Assembly (NCBI RefSeq): GCF_041521385.1
Contig: NZ_CP168006.1
Span: forward strand, 3,597,590-3,661,589
Source: Alcaligenes faecalis
Lineage (GTDB): Bacteria; Pseudomonadota; Gammaproteobacteria; Burkholderiales; Burkholderiaceae_B
DNA length: 64,000 bases
Reading direction: 5' to 3'
Shown: positions 1-10,313 of the stretch, in pieces
Layout: the number at the start of each line of letters is the position of its first letter
Position numbering within the stretch: position 1 is the stretch's first letter
The notes under the pieces: generated by a model
What the model was told of the DNA's origin: nothing
What the model saw: only the letters and a program-made list of their open reading frames with translations
The model's database searches: none
Made by a program: the position numbers and the translations under genes

Positions 1-105
1 TGCCACTTATACGAGCCGGATTTGAAACAGATCCTGGTCTTGATGCGGCGGATTCTACAGTGGGTTCTCCTGAGCAACAGGCCTGCGCGGTCAGGCTTTC
101 ACGTC

Positions 106-626
106 ATGAAACCCATTCTTGTTTTGTAGCACGAGGCTACACAAGGGCCAGGTGTTTTACTGGATTATCTGGAGAAAAACGGCCTTTGCTATCAACGATT
201 GATGTCACCGCTGGAGGGCGGGGCGCCGGCATCCGCACGTGATTACAGTGGGGTTGTCGTGCTGGGCTGTTCAACTGGCATTACGACACTTTTCAAATTC
301 CTTCGGGGGCCAGCCGGACGTTGTCCGGCCCTCATTGCCTGAATAAAGGCTTTTGCCTGGGCCCGCATTGGGCTTTTCAAGGCCACCTGGAAGTAACCGC
401 CGATAGCATCCGACAGTGGTGCAATTACGGTCGCCACGAGCTGGAGCAGGTGTACGGTCCGGCGGCCCAGGATGCGGAGCATATCTTGTCGGGCCTGGAT
501 CAGCATCTAAGCACCTTGCACCTTATTGCCAGACAGACCTATCAACGCTGGACAGACCAGTTGCTGGAACGAGCTGGTGCCGTCCGAGCCCAAATCCATA
601 TGCCGTCTTTATACGCGGGCCAGTAA
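106..626 (+). pseudogene. Decayed class I glutamine amidotransferase
   Basis: The reading frame from ATG 106 begins MKPILVL and then meets an amber codon at 127-129, exactly where related proteins have a glutamine (pattern ILQHEATQGPG). Translation past it continues HEATQGPGVLLDYLEKNG and ends its resemblance near VVVLG (about base 250). A second stretch, read to the stop at 624-626, matches the C-terminal part of the same family (LGPHWAFQGHLEV, then ELEQVYGPAAQDAEHIL, then YQRW). The central part with the catalytic Cys is missing. The gene is therefore inactivated by a nonsense change plus an internal deletion. The family match is by eye from remembered consensus; the decay itself is read directly. 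Confidence 0.7.
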
Positions 627-702
627 ACACTGCTCTGAATTTATGCCGCCACTCCTAGACTTTCTCTGTCTGCTGCAAGTCAGCATTGATCGGGAGTTCG
701 GG

Positions 703-798
703 ATGAGTGCGTCTTTTTTTACGGTTCTGGCAGGAGGGGTTTCTCTGGGGCTGTTTATCTATTTGTTCTATGCCTTGCTCAAGGCCGAAAAATTCTAG
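703..798 (+). CDS. kdpF: KdpF, small subunit of the K+-transporting ATPase
   Basis: This 31-residue protein is a single hydrophobic helix ending in YALLKAEKF, which fits the KdpF pattern of a transmembrane helix followed by Y-x-x-A-L-L-x-x-E-x-F. KdpF is a stabilising peptide of the KdpFABC high-affinity K+ pump in the inner membrane. The start is ATG 703, preceded by GGGAG at a spacing of about 7 nt. It opens the kdp operon, upstream of a second small hydrophobic ORF and kdpA. A longer open frame reaches back to 526 but crosses the amidotransferase remnant and has no support as coding. Confidence 0.85.
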   Translation: MSASFFTVLAGGVSLGLFIYLFYALLKAEKF

Positions 799-840
799 GT
801 TCAGGCCAGCAAGTGTTCATTGTTTGGAGCAGGTGTGCAC

Positions 841-924
841 ATGAGTGATTTTCTATTTTTAGCGTTGCTATTCGCATTCTTTGTGATGGCGATCGGATTT
901 GTTGTTGGTCTTGAGAAACTGTAA
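841..924 (+). CDS. Small membrane protein in the kdp operon
   Basis: This is a 27-codon ORF (plus stop) encoding one predicted transmembrane helix with a short polar tail, ending VVGLEKL. A good ribosome site (GGAGCAGGTG) sits 5' of ATG 841, and a very similar leader (GGAGCAGGTG) precedes kdpB. It lies 42 nt after kdpF and 11 nt before kdpA, so it is very probably co-transcribed. Short hydrophobic ORFs with a charged x-E-K/R-L end are often seen beside kdpF in other bacteria and are usually left unannotated. A second KdpF-like accessory peptide is a reasonable inference, but no function is known to me. Confidence 0.65.
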   Translation: MSDFLFLALLFAFFVMAIGFVVGLEKL

Positions 925-935
925 GAGGGGCTGTC

Positions 936-2639
936 ATGCTGGAAGATCTGATGCAGTTTCTACTTATTCTGGCCGTCTCTACGGTCTTGCTAGTGGTGGT
1001 GGGCAAATGGATTGCCCATTTTTTCAGCAGCCCGAAACACAGTTTGGTGGAGCGCGGTACGTATCGGCTGTTAGGGGTCAATCCTGAGGAGAAAATGGCC
1101 TGGAAGCAATATGGTCTGGCACTTTTATTGAGTAATGCGGCCATGTTGCTTCTGGGATATGTTCTTTTGCGGATACAGGCTTGGATTCCAGGTGATGGCC
1201 TGCAGCGTGCCGCACAAACGCCAGACCTGGCTTTTAATACGGCGGTGTCTTTTACGACCAATACCAATTGGCAGGCCTATTCAGGCGAATCCAGCCTGTC
1301 CAACTTTTCTCAAATGGCGGCCATCACCTTTCTGATGATGATCAGTGCCACCACGGGGTTGGCAGCGGCAGGTGGTTTCATCCGTGGTTTAAGCCGTAAA
1401 AGCGCGGCGGATATTGGCAATTACTGGGTGGATTTCACCCGTTCCTTGTACCGTTTGCTTCTGCCGTGCAGTTTTGTGCTGGCCTTGTTTTATATCTGGC
1501 AAGGCATGCCGCAAACACTGAGTTCTGATGTCGTGGTCAACACGCTGGAAGGACTCAAGCAGCAGATTGCTCTGGGACCTGTGGCCAGTCTTGAAAGCAT
1601 CAAGCATGTGGGAACGAATGGGGGCGGCTTTTTCGGCATGAATGCAGCCCATCCATTTGAAAATCCTACGCCGCTGACCAATACCGTGCACATGCTCAGC
1701 ATGTTGCTGGTGCCCTCGGCCCTGACCTATGCCTTTGGCTCCATGTTGGCTCGTCGTCGCCAGGGATGGGCCTTTTTTGGGGCCTTTCTGGTGATGTTCA
1801 TCGGTTTTCTGTCACTGATTTACAGCGCCGAGCAGGCCGGTAATCCTTTGCTGACCCCCTTGGGGGTGGATCAGACCCCAAGCAGCACCATGGGCGGTGG
1901 CAATCTGGAGGGTAAAGAACTGCGTTTCGGTGTTGCCCAAAGCAGTATGTTCGCCACGGTGACCACCGCAGCGACTACGGGTTCGGTCGACGCCATGCAT
2001 GCTTCGTTGACCCCTTTGGGTGGCTTGGTGCCGATTGCCCAAATGATGCTGAACAATGTCTTTGGTGGGATAGGCGTGGGCTTTATCAGCCTGGTCAGCT
2101 ACGCCATTTTGACGGTGTTTTTGGTGGGCATGATGATAGGGCGCAGTCCGGAGTTTTTGGGCAAGAAGATCGAGGCGCGGGAGATGAAGTACGTGATGCT
2201 CGCCATGCTGGCGCACGCCTTCAGCATTCTGGGCTTTACGGCCTTGGCCAGCGTACTGCCGTCCACCATGGATAGCCTCTCGAACATGGGGCCGCATGGT
2301 TTCAGCGAAGTGTTGTACGCCTACACCTCGGGTACGGCCAATAACGGTTCGGCCTTTGCCGGTTTCAATGCGAATACGCCTTTCTTCAACACCACGATCG
2401 GGCTGGCCATGCTGGTTGGGCGGTATCTGACTTTATTGCCGTTGCTGGCTCTGGCCGGTGTGCTGGCGGCCAAACAAGCCGTTCCTGCGGGTCCAGGAAC
2501 CTTGTCGACGGCCACCCCTTTGTTTACCGGCCTGTTGATTTTCGTGGTCCTGGTGGTGGGCGGCCTGACTTTTCTGCCTGCTCTGGCGCTGGGCCCGATT
2601 GTGGAGCACCTGTTGATGCTCGATGGCATTACTTTTTGA
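936..2639 (+). CDS. kdpA: K+-transporting ATPase, K+-binding channel subunit KdpA
   Basis: KdpA forms the K+ selectivity filter and intramembrane channel of the KdpFABC pump. The 567-residue product is polytopic and carries the four pore-loop motifs in order: TTNTNWQ (107-113), TNGGGFFG (about 227), TTGSVDAMH (about 347) and [10 protein letters not shown] (about 464). Length matches the family. ATG 936 follows AGAGGGG with suitable spacing. The gene lies between the small membrane ORF and kdpC, which starts 12 nt after its stop. K+ limitation sensed by KdpDE downstream is the expected control; no operator was identified. Confidence 0.97.
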   Translation: MLEDLMQFLLILAVSTVLLVVVGKWIAHFFSSPKHSLVERGTYRLLGVNPEEKMAWKQYGLALLLSNAAMLLLGYVLLRIQAWIPGDGLQRAAQTPDLAFNTAVSFTTNTNWQAYSGESSLSNFSQMAAITFLMMISATTGLAAAGGFIRGLSRKSAADIGNYWVDFTRSLYRLLLPCSFVLALFYIWQGMPQTLSSDVVVNTLEGLKQQIALGPVASLESIKHVGTNGGGFFGMNAAHPFENPTPLTNTVHMLSMLLVPSALTYAFGSMLARRRQGWAFFGAFLVMFIGFLSLIYSAEQAGNPLLTPLGVDQTPSSTMGGGNLEGKELRFGVAQSSMFATVTTAATTGSVDAMHASLTPLGGLVPIAQMMLNNVFGGIGVGFISLVSYAILTVFLVGMMIGRSPEFLGKKIEAREMKYVMLAMLAHAFSILGFTALASVLPSTMDSLSNMGPHGFSEVLYAYTSGTANNGSAFAGFNANTPFFNTTIGLAMLVGRYLTLLPLLALAGVLAAKQAVPAGPGTLSTATPLFTGLLIFVVLVVGGLTFLPALALGPIVEHLLMLDGITF

Positions 2640-2651
2640 GGATTGACTGTC

Positions 2652-3326
2652 ATGTCTACCCATCAATTTATGGTTTCAAGTCCAGTGGCACCGACGGTGA
2701 AAAGCCTGTTGCGTCCCGTGTTGCTGTCGGCTGTGTTCTTTATGCTTCTGACCGGTATTGCCTATCCCTTGGCAACGACCGTCATCGGGACGGCTTTGTT
2801 CCCGGAACAGGCAAAGGGCAGCTTGATTGAGCGTGATGGCCAAGTCGTGGGTTCACGCCAGATTGGCCAGTATTTCAGCCAGCTCGAGTATTTTCATGGG
2901 CGTCCCAGTGTGACCCTGGGTGTGGACCCTTCAGATCCATCCGATAGTATCTCGCAGCCCTATAACGCCGCCGCTAGCGGGGGCAGCAATCAAGGGGCAT
3001 TAAGCAAGAATTTGCTCAATGCTGTGGCAGAACGCAGCAAGGCATATCGCCTGATGAATGGTTTGGCAGAGGATGCCCCCGTGCCTGTGGATGCCGTGAC
3101 AGCGTCGGCATCGGGTCTGGACCCTCATATTTCGGTGGCCAATGCCCGTTTGCAGGCAGTGCGTATTGCCAAGGTGCGCGGCATATCGCTGGAACAGGTG
3201 CTGGTCTTGGTTGATCGTTATACCCATGCTCGTCAACTGGGTGTACTGGGTGAACCACGTGTGCAGGTCCTGGAGCTAAATCTTGCGCTGGATATGGCCA
3301 AGAGTAACCAGCCCGTTGTGCGTTAG
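2652..3326 (+). CDS. kdpC: K+-transporting ATPase subunit KdpC
   Basis: KdpC is the single-span periplasmic subunit that assists K+ loading of the pump. The 224-residue protein has an N-terminal membrane helix (about 20-45) and the conserved segments YFHGRPS, NLGPSN-like [19 protein letters not shown] and RIAKVRG. A TTG at 2643 also opens this frame, but it abuts the GAGGA ribosome site at 2638-2642, so ATG 2652 (9-10 nt spacing) is the better start. kdpC here sits between kdpA and kdpB, whereas the common order is kdpA-kdpB-kdpC. The product looks intact. Confidence 0.95.
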   Translation: MSTHQFMVSSPVAPTVKSLLRPVLLSAVFFMLLTGIAYPLATTVIGTALFPEQAKGSLIERDGQVVGSRQIGQYFSQLEYFHGRPSVTLGVDPSDPSDSISQPYNAAASGGSNQGALSKNLLNAVAERSKAYRLMNGLAEDAPVPVDAVTASASGLDPHISVANARLQAVRIAKVRGISLEQVLVLVDRYTHARQLGVLGEPRVQVLELNLALDMAKSNQPVVR

Positions 3327-3340
3327 GAGCAGGTGTCAAT

Positions 3341-5425
3341 ATGTCTATTACTGATCTGAAAGCCCCGCAAGAGTCCGAGCGTTCGACGGCATTTCAGGCC
3401 GTGCCCTGGGGCACGGTGTGCAAGGAAGCCTTCAAGAAATTGTCGCCTCGGGTGCAGTTCAAGAACCCGGTGATGTGTGTGGTGTATCTGGGCAGTATCG
3501 TCACTAGCTTGCTGGGCGTGCAGGCCTTGATGGGGCAGGGTGAGGCCCCCGCTGGATTTATCTGGTCTATTGCAGCCTGGCTGTGGTTTACGGTTCTGTT
3601 TGCCAATGCGGCCGAAGCGGTGGCAGAAGGCCGGGGTAAAGCGCAGGCTGATGCGCTGCGTTCTACGCGCAAGCGGGTCATGGCCAAGGTTCTGAAAGAC
3701 CCCGCCCGTGATAGCCGTGCCTGGCCTGTCCCCAGCGACGAACTGCTGCCCGGTGCCTATGTGCTGGTGGAAGCGGGCCAGATTATTCCGGCTGACGGCG
3801 AAGTGCTGCAGGGGGCAGCGTCGGTAGACGAGTCCGCCATTACGGGTGAATCGGCGCCGGTTATCCGGGAATCGGGGGGCGACTTTTGCTCGGTGACGGG
3901 TGGGACGCGAGTCCTGTCGGACTGGATCGTGATGCGGGTTACCGCTAAACCGGGTGAGGCTTTTCTGGATCGCATGATTGCGATGGTGGAGGGCGCCAAG
4001 CGCGGCAAGACGCCGAACGAGATTGCCTTGAATATCTTGCTGGTCGCCCTGACACTGATCTTCTTGCTGGTATGCGTTACCTTACTGCCTTTCTCCAGCT
4101 TTGCGACGGCGCTGACCGGACAGGGCTCGCCCGTCACGATGACTGCTTTGATTGCCCTATTGGTTTGCTTGATTCCGACTACCATCGGTGCCTTGCTGTC
4201 GGCGGTAGGTGTCGCCGGGATGAGCCGCATGATGAAAGCCAATGTGCTGGCCAGCTCGGGCCGCGCTATCGAGGCGGCAGGAGACGTGGATGTTTTGCTG
4301 CTGGACAAGACAGGCACCATTACGCTGGGTAATCGGGAGGCCTCGGCCTTTTTGCCCGCGCCGCAGGTATCGGAACAAGTCTTGGCCGATGCAGCCCAAT
4401 TAGCCTCGCTGGCGGACGAGACCCCCGAAGGACGCTCCATTGTGGTGCTGGCCAAGCAGCTTTTCAATTTGCGTGGTCGTCAATTGCAGGGCGCGCAGAC
4501 TATTGCCTTTAGCGCCCATACCCGCATGAGCGGCATTGATATTGAGGGTCGCCAGATCCGTAAAGGAGCGGCCAATACCATGCGCGCGCATATTGAATCT
4601 CAGGGCGGTGTGTTTCCCCGCGAATTGGACACCTTGGTCAATGAGGTGGCTCGGCGCGGCAGCACACCGCTGGTCGTTACCGAGGGCAATAAGGCGCTGG
4701 GTGTGGTGGAGCTCAAGGATATCGTCAAAGGCGGTATCAAGGAGCGCTTTGCCGAGTTGCGCGCCATGGGTATCAAGACCGTGATGATTACCGGGGATAA
4801 CAAGCTGACCGCCGCTGCAATCGCTGCTGAGGCCGGGGTGGATGACTATCTGGCCGAAGCCACGCCCGAGGACAAGCTGCAATTGATTCGGCGCTATCAA
4901 GATGAAGGTCGCCTGGTGGCCATGACTGGCGACGGCACGAATGATGCGCCTGCTCTGGCGCAGGCCGATGTGGCTGTTGCGATGAACAGCGGCACCCAGG
5001 CGGCCAAAGAGGCCGGCAATATGGTGGATCTGGACAGCAACCCCACCAAGCTCTTGCGGGTGGTGGAAGTGGGCAAGCAGATGATCATGACGCGTGGTGC
5101 TCTGACCACCTTCAGTATTGCCAATGATCTGGCCAAGTACTTTGCGGTTATTCCTGCGGCTTTTGTGGTCACGTATCCTGCTTTGGGTGCCTTGAATGTG
5201 ATGCAGCTGCATAGTCCGGCTAGCGCCATCCTGTCGGCAGTCATTTTCAACGCCTTGATCATCATCGCCTTGATTCCTTTGGCCTTGCAGGGTGTGAAGT
5301 ATCGGCCCGAACCGGCCAGCCGTTTGCTGAAACGCAACTTGCTGATTTACGGCTTGGGCGGACTGATTGCGCCTTTTATCGGTATCAAACTCATTGACTT
5401 GCTGCTGACGCCGTTTTTCGGATAA
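3341..5425 (+). CDS. kdpB: K+-transporting P-type ATPase catalytic subunit KdpB
   Basis: KdpB hydrolyses ATP to energise K+ uptake through KdpA. The 694-residue product shows the P-type ATPase signatures in order: the actuator motif ITGESAP (about 167-173), the phosphorylated Asp in DKTGTIT (D322), the nucleotide-binding region, and the hinge [10 protein letters not shown] (about 529), with membrane helices on both sides. Length is normal. ATG 3341 is preceded by GGAGCAGGTG. kdpB starts 14 nt after kdpC and is followed by kdpD after 45 nt. No disrupted motif was seen. Confidence 0.97.
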   Translation: MSITDLKAPQESERSTAFQAVPWGTVCKEAFKKLSPRVQFKNPVMCVVYLGSIVTSLLGVQALMGQGEAPAGFIWSIAAWLWFTVLFANAAEAVAEGRGKAQADALRSTRKRVMAKVLKDPARDSRAWPVPSDELLPGAYVLVEAGQIIPADGEVLQGAASVDESAITGESAPVIRESGGDFCSVTGGTRVLSDWIVMRVTAKPGEAFLDRMIAMVEGAKRGKTPNEIALNILLVALTLIFLLVCVTLLPFSSFATALTGQGSPVTMTALIALLVCLIPTTIGALLSAVGVAGMSRMMKANVLASSGRAIEAAGDVDVLLLDKTGTITLGNREASAFLPAPQVSEQVLADAAQLASLADETPEGRSIVVLAKQLFNLRGRQLQGAQTIAFSAHTRMSGIDIEGRQIRKGAANTMRAHIESQGGVFPRELDTLVNEVARRGSTPLVVTEGNKALGVVELKDIVKGGIKERFAELRAMGIKTVMITGDNKLTAAAIAAEAGVDDYLAEATPEDKLQLIRRYQDEGRLVAMTGDGTNDAPALAQADVAVAMNSGTQAAKEAGNMVDLDSNPTKLLRVVEVGKQMIMTRGALTTFSIANDLAKYFAVIPAAFVVTYPALGALNVMQLHSPASAILSAVIFNALIIIALIPLALQGVKYRPEPASRLLKRNLLIYGLGGLIAPFIGIKLIDLLLTPFFG

Positions 5426-5470
5426 GAGCGTAAGATCAATAGCAATTTTCTGGATGGAGTGTGCAGATTC

Positions 5471-8140
5471 ATGTCACTTGAGGATAGGCCGGACCCAGAT
5501 ACGCTGTTGCAGGTGATTGGCGAGGATCCGCACCAGCCTCGTCGCGGGCAGCTCAAGATTTTCTTCGGCGCTTGTGCGGGCGTAGGGAAAACCTACGCCA
5601 TGCTCAAGGAGGCGCATCAACGCCAGTCCGAAGGGATGTCCGTGGCCATTGGGATTGTGGAAACCCACGGTCGTCAGGAAACCCAGGCCCTGGTTGACGG
5701 TTTGCCCGTACTGGCGCGCAAGGCGTATCAGCGGCAGGGGCGGGTGGTGACGGAATTTGACCTGGATGCGGCCTTGGCGTCGGGCTATCAGTTGCTGCTG
5801 GTGGACGAGCTGGCGCACTCCAATCTCGAGGGTAGCCGTCATGCCAAACGCTGGCAGGATGTGGAGGAATTGCTGGATGCGGGTATTGATGTGTATACCG
5901 CGCTCAATGTGCAGCATCTGGACAGCCTGAATGAGGTGGTGGGTGGCATTGTCGGGGTACGGGTTAGAGAGACGGTGCCAGACCGGATTTTTGATCGTGC
6001 GGCGGATGTCCTGCTGGTGGATCTGCCTCCAGACGATTTGTTGTCTCGCCTGAGCGCGGGCAAGGTGTATCTGGCCGACTCGGTGGCCCACGCACGCCAG
6101 AATTTTTTTCGTCGCGGCAATCTGATTGCTTTGCGTGAGCTGGCCTTGCGTCGCGTGGCGGATCGGGTCAATGCCGATGTGCATGTCTACCGAATCTCCC
6201 ATGCCATACGAACTGTCTGGCCCACGCGCGAGCTGTTAATGGTTTGCGTCAGCGCCGAGAGTGCCCAGGAGGCTCTGATTCGGGAGGGGGCGCGCTTGGC
6301 GCAGCAATGGCAGACCCCCTGGATTGTGCTGCATGTGGATACGCCGCAGGAAAGTGGGCAGATCAAGGCGCAGGAAGCATTGGTGCGTTTGGCTGCCAGT
6401 GCCCAGCATGCGGGAGCCGAGTTTGCCAATATTGCCGGGCAGGATGTGGCGCAGACGATTCTGGCCTATGCCCGTCAGCGCAATGTCACCAAGCTGATTC
6501 TGGGGAACTCTTCAGCGCGCTCTGTCTGGCCCTGGCGCACCAGCCTGTTCGAGCGCCTGGCCCGCAGCAATCCTGAAATTGGTTTGCTGCTCCTGCGTAT
6601 GGATACGGTTCAGCGACCTATCCGGCCTTTGGAGCTGGAACAGCCCATGGTGCAGGGTAAGGCCTTGTTCATTGCCTCACTTATTTGCGTTGTGACCACC
6701 TTGTTGGCCGAGCAGCTTTTATCCTTTTTTGATCTTTCCAACGTCATCATGCTGTTCCTGATCACGGTGGTCTTTATCGCTTTGCGGTTGGGACGGCTGG
6801 CGGGGGCTTGGGCATCTTTGCTGTCAGTGGCTTTTTTTGATTTTTTCTTTGTTGAGCCGCGCTACTCTTTCTCTGTCACCGACACTCAATACGTGTTTAC
6901 CTTTGGCGTCATGCTGGTTGTGACGCTGATTATTGGCCAGTTGGCTGCCAAGCTGCAGGCCGAGGCCCGGGCTGCGCGTGATGGGGAGCGTCGTGCAGCG
7001 GCGTTAACGCGTGTCAGTCGGGATTTGGCGGGGGCTTTGGCCCTGGAGCAGGTTCTGGCGGTCTGCCGCGATACGTTGGAGCCTTTGTTTGAGATGCAGG
7101 TGGTGCTGGTGGTACCGGATCAACAGAACCAACTGGTGGCAACCCGCCACACCGGCTTTGTGGAGTTGTCAGTAGCGCAATGGGTGTTTGATCACATGGA
7201 AGCAGCCGGTAATGGTACGGAGACCCTGAACGGCGCCAGTGCCTTGTACCTGCCCTTGAAAGGCCCGATGGCCCCACGGGGTGTCTTGGTGGTGCAGTCC
7301 GGGGCTGCGGCCTCGTTAAGCACGCCTGACGGACGGCGTTTGCTGGATGCCTGTTGTTTTATCTTGGCTCAGGCCCTGGAGCGGATTCATTACGTGGAAA
7401 TTGCCCAGGATACCGTGCTGCGCATGGAGGGGGAGAAAATGCGTAATGCCCTGTTGTCCGCGGTCTCGCACGATTTGCGTACCCCCTTGACTGTGATTCG
7501 GGGTTTGGCTGAAACATTGGAGCAGCCCAAGGGCTTAAGCGAGGCGGAGCGCACGGATATTGCCCATTCCATCCGTATTGAGTCTGACGAACTGCGTCGC
7601 CAGGTATCTAACTTGCTGGATTTGGCGCGTATGCAGAATGAAGGGGTCAAGCTGCATAAGGAGTGGCATGCTTTGGGCGAGATTGTAGGGATTGCTGTTG
7701 CCCGCTGTGCAACCGCCTTGCAGCCCCGCAAAATTGTGACCGAGTTCGCTGCAGACCTGCCCTTGGTCGAGGTGGACGGTGTGATGTTGGAGCGGGTGGT
7801 GACGAACTTGCTGGATAATGCCGCCAAATATACCCCCACTACCAGCACGATCTCGCTACGTGGCCTATGTTCTGGCCAATCCATGTATTTACTGATGAGT
7901 GATGATGGCCCTGGCCTGCCGCCTGGTGATCCCGAGCGTTTGTTTGAGACGTTTACGCGGGGCTACAAGGAGTCTTCGGTGGCAGGGGTAGGGTTAGGTT
8001 TGGGGTTATGCCGAACAATTATCGCCGCGCATGGTGGTACGATCAGCGCCAAGCCGCGTCAGCCTCATGGGGTGATCTTCGAAATCCGTCTGCCTTGGAA
8101 AGCGGCTCCCCATATGGATGATGACGAACGACTGATATGA
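5471..8140 (+). CDS. kdpD: KdpD, sensor histidine kinase for K+ limitation and turgor
   Basis: KdpD autophosphorylates and passes phosphate to KdpE to switch on the kdp operon. Domains in order: N-terminal KdpD domain with Walker A GACAGVGKT (about 35-43), a universal-stress-like domain (about 240-370), four clustered membrane helices (about 396-493), a GAF-like segment, the HisKA box VSHDLRTPL (His about 667) and the HATPase core with N, G1 and G2 boxes (NLLDNAAKY, DDGPGLP, GLGLGL). The start is set at ATG 5471 because GGAG lies 11 nt upstream; a GTG at 5459 overlaps that ribosome site. It overlaps kdpE by 4 nt. Confidence 0.95.
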   Translation: MSLEDRPDPDTLLQVIGEDPHQPRRGQLKIFFGACAGVGKTYAMLKEAHQRQSEGMSVAIGIVETHGRQETQALVDGLPVLARKAYQRQGRVVTEFDLDAALASGYQLLLVDELAHSNLEGSRHAKRWQDVEELLDAGIDVYTALNVQHLDSLNEVVGGIVGVRVRETVPDRIFDRAADVLLVDLPPDDLLSRLSAGKVYLADSVAHARQNFFRRGNLIALRELALRRVADRVNADVHVYRISHAIRTVWPTRELLMVCVSAESAQEALIREGARLAQQWQTPWIVLHVDTPQESGQIKAQEALVRLAASAQHAGAEFANIAGQDVAQTILAYARQRNVTKLILGNSSARSVWPWRTSLFERLARSNPEIGLLLLRMDTVQRPIRPLELEQPMVQGKALFIASLICVVTTLLAEQLLSFFDLSNVIMLFLITVVFIALRLGRLAGAWASLLSVAFFDFFFVEPRYSFSVTDTQYVFTFGVMLVVTLIIGQLAAKLQAEARAARDGERRAAALTRVSRDLAGALALEQVLAVCRDTLEPLFEMQVVLVVPDQQNQLVATRHTGFVELSVAQWVFDHMEAAGNGTETLNGASALYLPLKGPMAPRGVLVVQSGAAASLSTPDGRRLLDACCFILAQALERIHYVEIAQDTVLRMEGEKMRNALLSAVSHDLRTPLTVIRGLAETLEQPKGLSEAERTDIAHSIRIESDELRRQVSNLLDLARMQNEGVKLHKEWHALGEIVGIAVARCATALQPRKIVTEFAADLPLVEVDGVMLERVVTNLLDNAAKYTPTTSTISLRGLCSGQSMYLLMSDDGPGLPPGDPERLFETFTRGYKESSVAGVGLGLGLCRTIIAAHGGTISAKPRQPHGVIFEIRLPWKAAPHMDDDERLI

Positions 8141-8844
8141 ACAAAACCCAGATCTTGATTGTGGAGGACGAATCCAATATTCGTCGTTTTGTACGGATTG
8201 CCTTGGAGCAGGAGGGGATGTCCGTCATTGAGGCCAGTACGCTGGCGCAGGCGCGCATGGATGCGGCAACCCGTCGCCCCGATCTGATGATTGTGGATCT
8301 GGGTCTGCCCGATGGCGACGGCAAGGACTTGATTCACGATCTGCGAAGTTGGGTCTACTCGCCCATTCTGGTCTTGTCCGCGCGTGATCGGGAAGAGGAA
8401 AAAGTGGCGGCTTTGAATGCGGGCGCGGATGATTATCTGGTCAAACCTTTTGGGGTGCCGGAGTTACTGGCCAGAATTCGGGCCTTGTTGCGGCGTTCTC
8501 AATTAGTCCCGATTGCACAGGCAGCCTCGTCGCAGGTTCGCTTCGGGAGTGTCCATGTCGATCTGGCGTCCCATGAGGTCTCCCGTGATGGCGAGGCGGT
8601 GCATTTAACGCCAATCGAGTTTCGCTTGTTGACGGCTTTGATTCGGGGCCATGGCAAGGTGTTGACGCACCAGCATCTGTTGCATGAAACATGGGGAGCG
8701 GCTTATTCGGATCGGCCCCATTATTTGCGGGTGTATATGATGCAGTTGCGCCAAAAACTGGAAGAGGATGCGGCACAGCCCAAGCATCTGCTGACGGAGT
8801 TGCAGGTTGGTTACCGATTGGCGGGGTTGGAGGTCGACGAATAG
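8137..8844 (+). CDS. kdpE: KdpE, OmpR-family response regulator
   Basis: The 235-residue protein has a receiver domain (acidic pocket EDE at 10-12, phospho-acceptor D54 in IVDLGLPDGD, and the conserved Lys in VKPF) followed by a winged-helix DNA-binding domain (about 135-230). Its start overlaps the kdpD stop in an ATGA junction, so the two are translationally coupled. KdpE is expected to bind upstream of kdpF, although I could not identify its site in 627-702. A GC-rich hairpin without a T-run follows at 8856-8889 (CTGTGCTG paired with CAGCACAG). Confidence 0.95.
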   Translation: MNKTQILIVEDESNIRRFVRIALEQEGMSVIEASTLAQARMDAATRRPDLMIVDLGLPDGDGKDLIHDLRSWVYSPILVLSARDREEEKVAALNAGADDYLVKPFGVPELLARIRALLRRSQLVPIAQAASSQVRFGSVHVDLASHEVSRDGEAVHLTPIEFRLLTALIRGHGKVLTHQHLLHETWGAAYSDRPHYLRVYMMQLRQKLEEDAAQPKHLLTELQVGYRLAGLEVDE

Positions 8845-9058
8845 GGATGGGTGCGCTGTGCTGAGCATCGGTGGCGAAGTGCAGCACAGGGACAGAGTCT
8901 GGCTGTAGTAACTTGCAGTTGGTATCGTCGCGGCACTGAGCAGAGCCGTCGTGTCGCGTCGTTTACATGAAGCAGGTTAGATTTCGCCCTATTGAAATCA
9001 TCTTTAAGCGATTACTTCAATGATGGCCTGGATACATGTATGCGCCGTTGTTGCGCAA

Positions 9059-9085
9059 AAAAGGGGATGCTGAGCATCCCCTTTT
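9059..9085 (-). terminator. Intrinsic terminator of argF
   Basis: A perfect 12-bp inverted repeat (AAAAGGGGATGC / GCATCCCCTTTT) with a 3-nt loop lies 35 nt beyond the argF stop. On the minus strand it is followed by a run of six T. The symmetric A/T flanks also allow termination of kdpE-side transcription. Confidence 0.9.
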
Positions 9086-9119
9086 GTCAGCAATGAGCTG
9101 TCTGCTCTGGCCGCCGCGT

Positions 9120-10061
9120 TTAGGCTTCCAAACGACCCAGAATCAGGAATTCCATCAATGCTTTTTGTACGTGTAAGCGGTTTTCAGCTTCGTCCCAGAC
9201 CACGCTTTGTGGGCCGTCGATGACTTCGCCGGTGACTTCTTCACCACGGTGAGCGGGTAAACAATGCATGAAGATGGCGTCAGGAGCAGCCACATCCATC
9301 ATTTCCTGATCCACACACCAATCGGCAAAGGCTTTGCGACGCTCTTCGTTTTCGGCCTCGTAGCCCATGCTGGTCCACACGTCGGTGGTGACCAGATGTG
9401 CGCCCTTGCAGGCTTCCAGCGGGTCGTCAAACTCACGCAGGACACTGGCGTCCGGGTTGCCTGTGCGATCCGACTCCAGGTGGTAGCCGTTAGGGGCGGA
9501 TACATGCAGGGTGAAGCCCAGGATTTCCGCCGCTTGCAGCCAGGTGTAGGCCATATTGTTGGCGTCCCCAATCCAGGCTACGGTCTTGCCCTTGATATCG
9601 CCACGATGTTCGATAAAGGTGAAGATGTCGGCCAGAATCTGGCAAGGGTGGAATTCGTTGGTCAGGCCATTGATGACCGGCACGCGCGAATGGGAGGCAA
9701 AGCGTTCCAGACGGGTTTGCTCGAAGGTGCGAATCATGACGATATCGACCATGCGCGAAACCACGCGGGCGGTATCTTCAATGGGTTCGGAGCGGCCTAG
9801 CTGCGAGTCGGTAGTGGTCAGGTGAATAACCGAACCGCCTAGCTGATACATACCGGCTTCAAAGGAAACACGGGTGCGGGTGCTGGCTTTTTCAAAAACC
9901 ATCGCCAGGGTGCGGTCGTGCAATGTGTGGTGCGGCTGATAGCGTTTGAACTTGTCTTTGATCAGGCGTGCGCGTTCCAGCACATATAAAATTTCGTCGT
10001 GGGAAAAGTCGCGAAATTGCAGAAAGTGCCGAAGCGGTCCTGCTTGCACGATGGCATCCAT
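9120..10061 (-). CDS. argF: Ornithine carbamoyltransferase
   Basis: This cytosolic enzyme joins carbamoyl phosphate and ornithine to make citrulline in arginine biosynthesis. The 313-residue protein carries the carbamoyl-phosphate loop STRTR (60-64), HPCQ (138-141) and the ornithine-side HCLP (266-269). Length is normal. The start ATG at 10061 has AGGA a short distance upstream. It is divergent from a DUF3579 gene, with 252 bp between the two starts, and ends in a strong terminator, so it is likely monocistronic. An anabolic rather than catabolic role is inferred from the absence of arcA/arcC neighbours. Confidence 0.95.
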   Translation of the reverse strand: MDAIVQAGPLRHFLQFRDFSHDEILYVLERARLIKDKFKRYQPHHTLHDRTLAMVFEKASTRTRVSFEAGMYQLGGSVIHLTTTDSQLGRSEPIEDTARVVSRMVDIVMIRTFEQTRLERFASHSRVPVINGLTNEFHPCQILADIFTFIEHRGDIKGKTVAWIGDANNMAYTWLQAAEILGFTLHVSAPNGYHLESDRTGNPDASVLREFDDPLEACKGAHLVTTDVWTSMGYEAENEERRKAFADWCVDQEMMDVAAPDAIFMHCLPAHRGEEVTGEVIDGPQSVVWDEAENRLHVQKALMEFLILGRLEA

Positions 10062-10313
10062 AAAAAAATCCTGCGGATAAAGAAAGCCATCTTAACCTGT
10101 CCAGCTATTTAGAGCAAAGCCGGCCTGCGTAAGACAAGGGGAATTGGCTTGGTTTTAGGATAAAAAGAAGGGGCAAGGTAATGATTGGCAATAAATTGTC
10201 AAGTGGCTAATTTATTGAATCCCGGGCTTTGCCTGGCCGCGATCGGATACAATGCGGAGCGAGAAAGGAAAAGGTGCAGCCTACCTGAACTGCACGATGA
10301 GTGATCAATTGTT

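Noticed and set aside
4400..5212. A 270-codon minus-strand frame
   Set aside because: It is antisense to kdpB and shows His/Gln/Gly-rich shadow composition typical of GC-rich genes.
8856..8889. Terminator of the kdp operon
   Set aside because: The hairpin CTGTGCTG / CAGCACAG has an 18-nt loop and no T-run, so it was not called a terminator.
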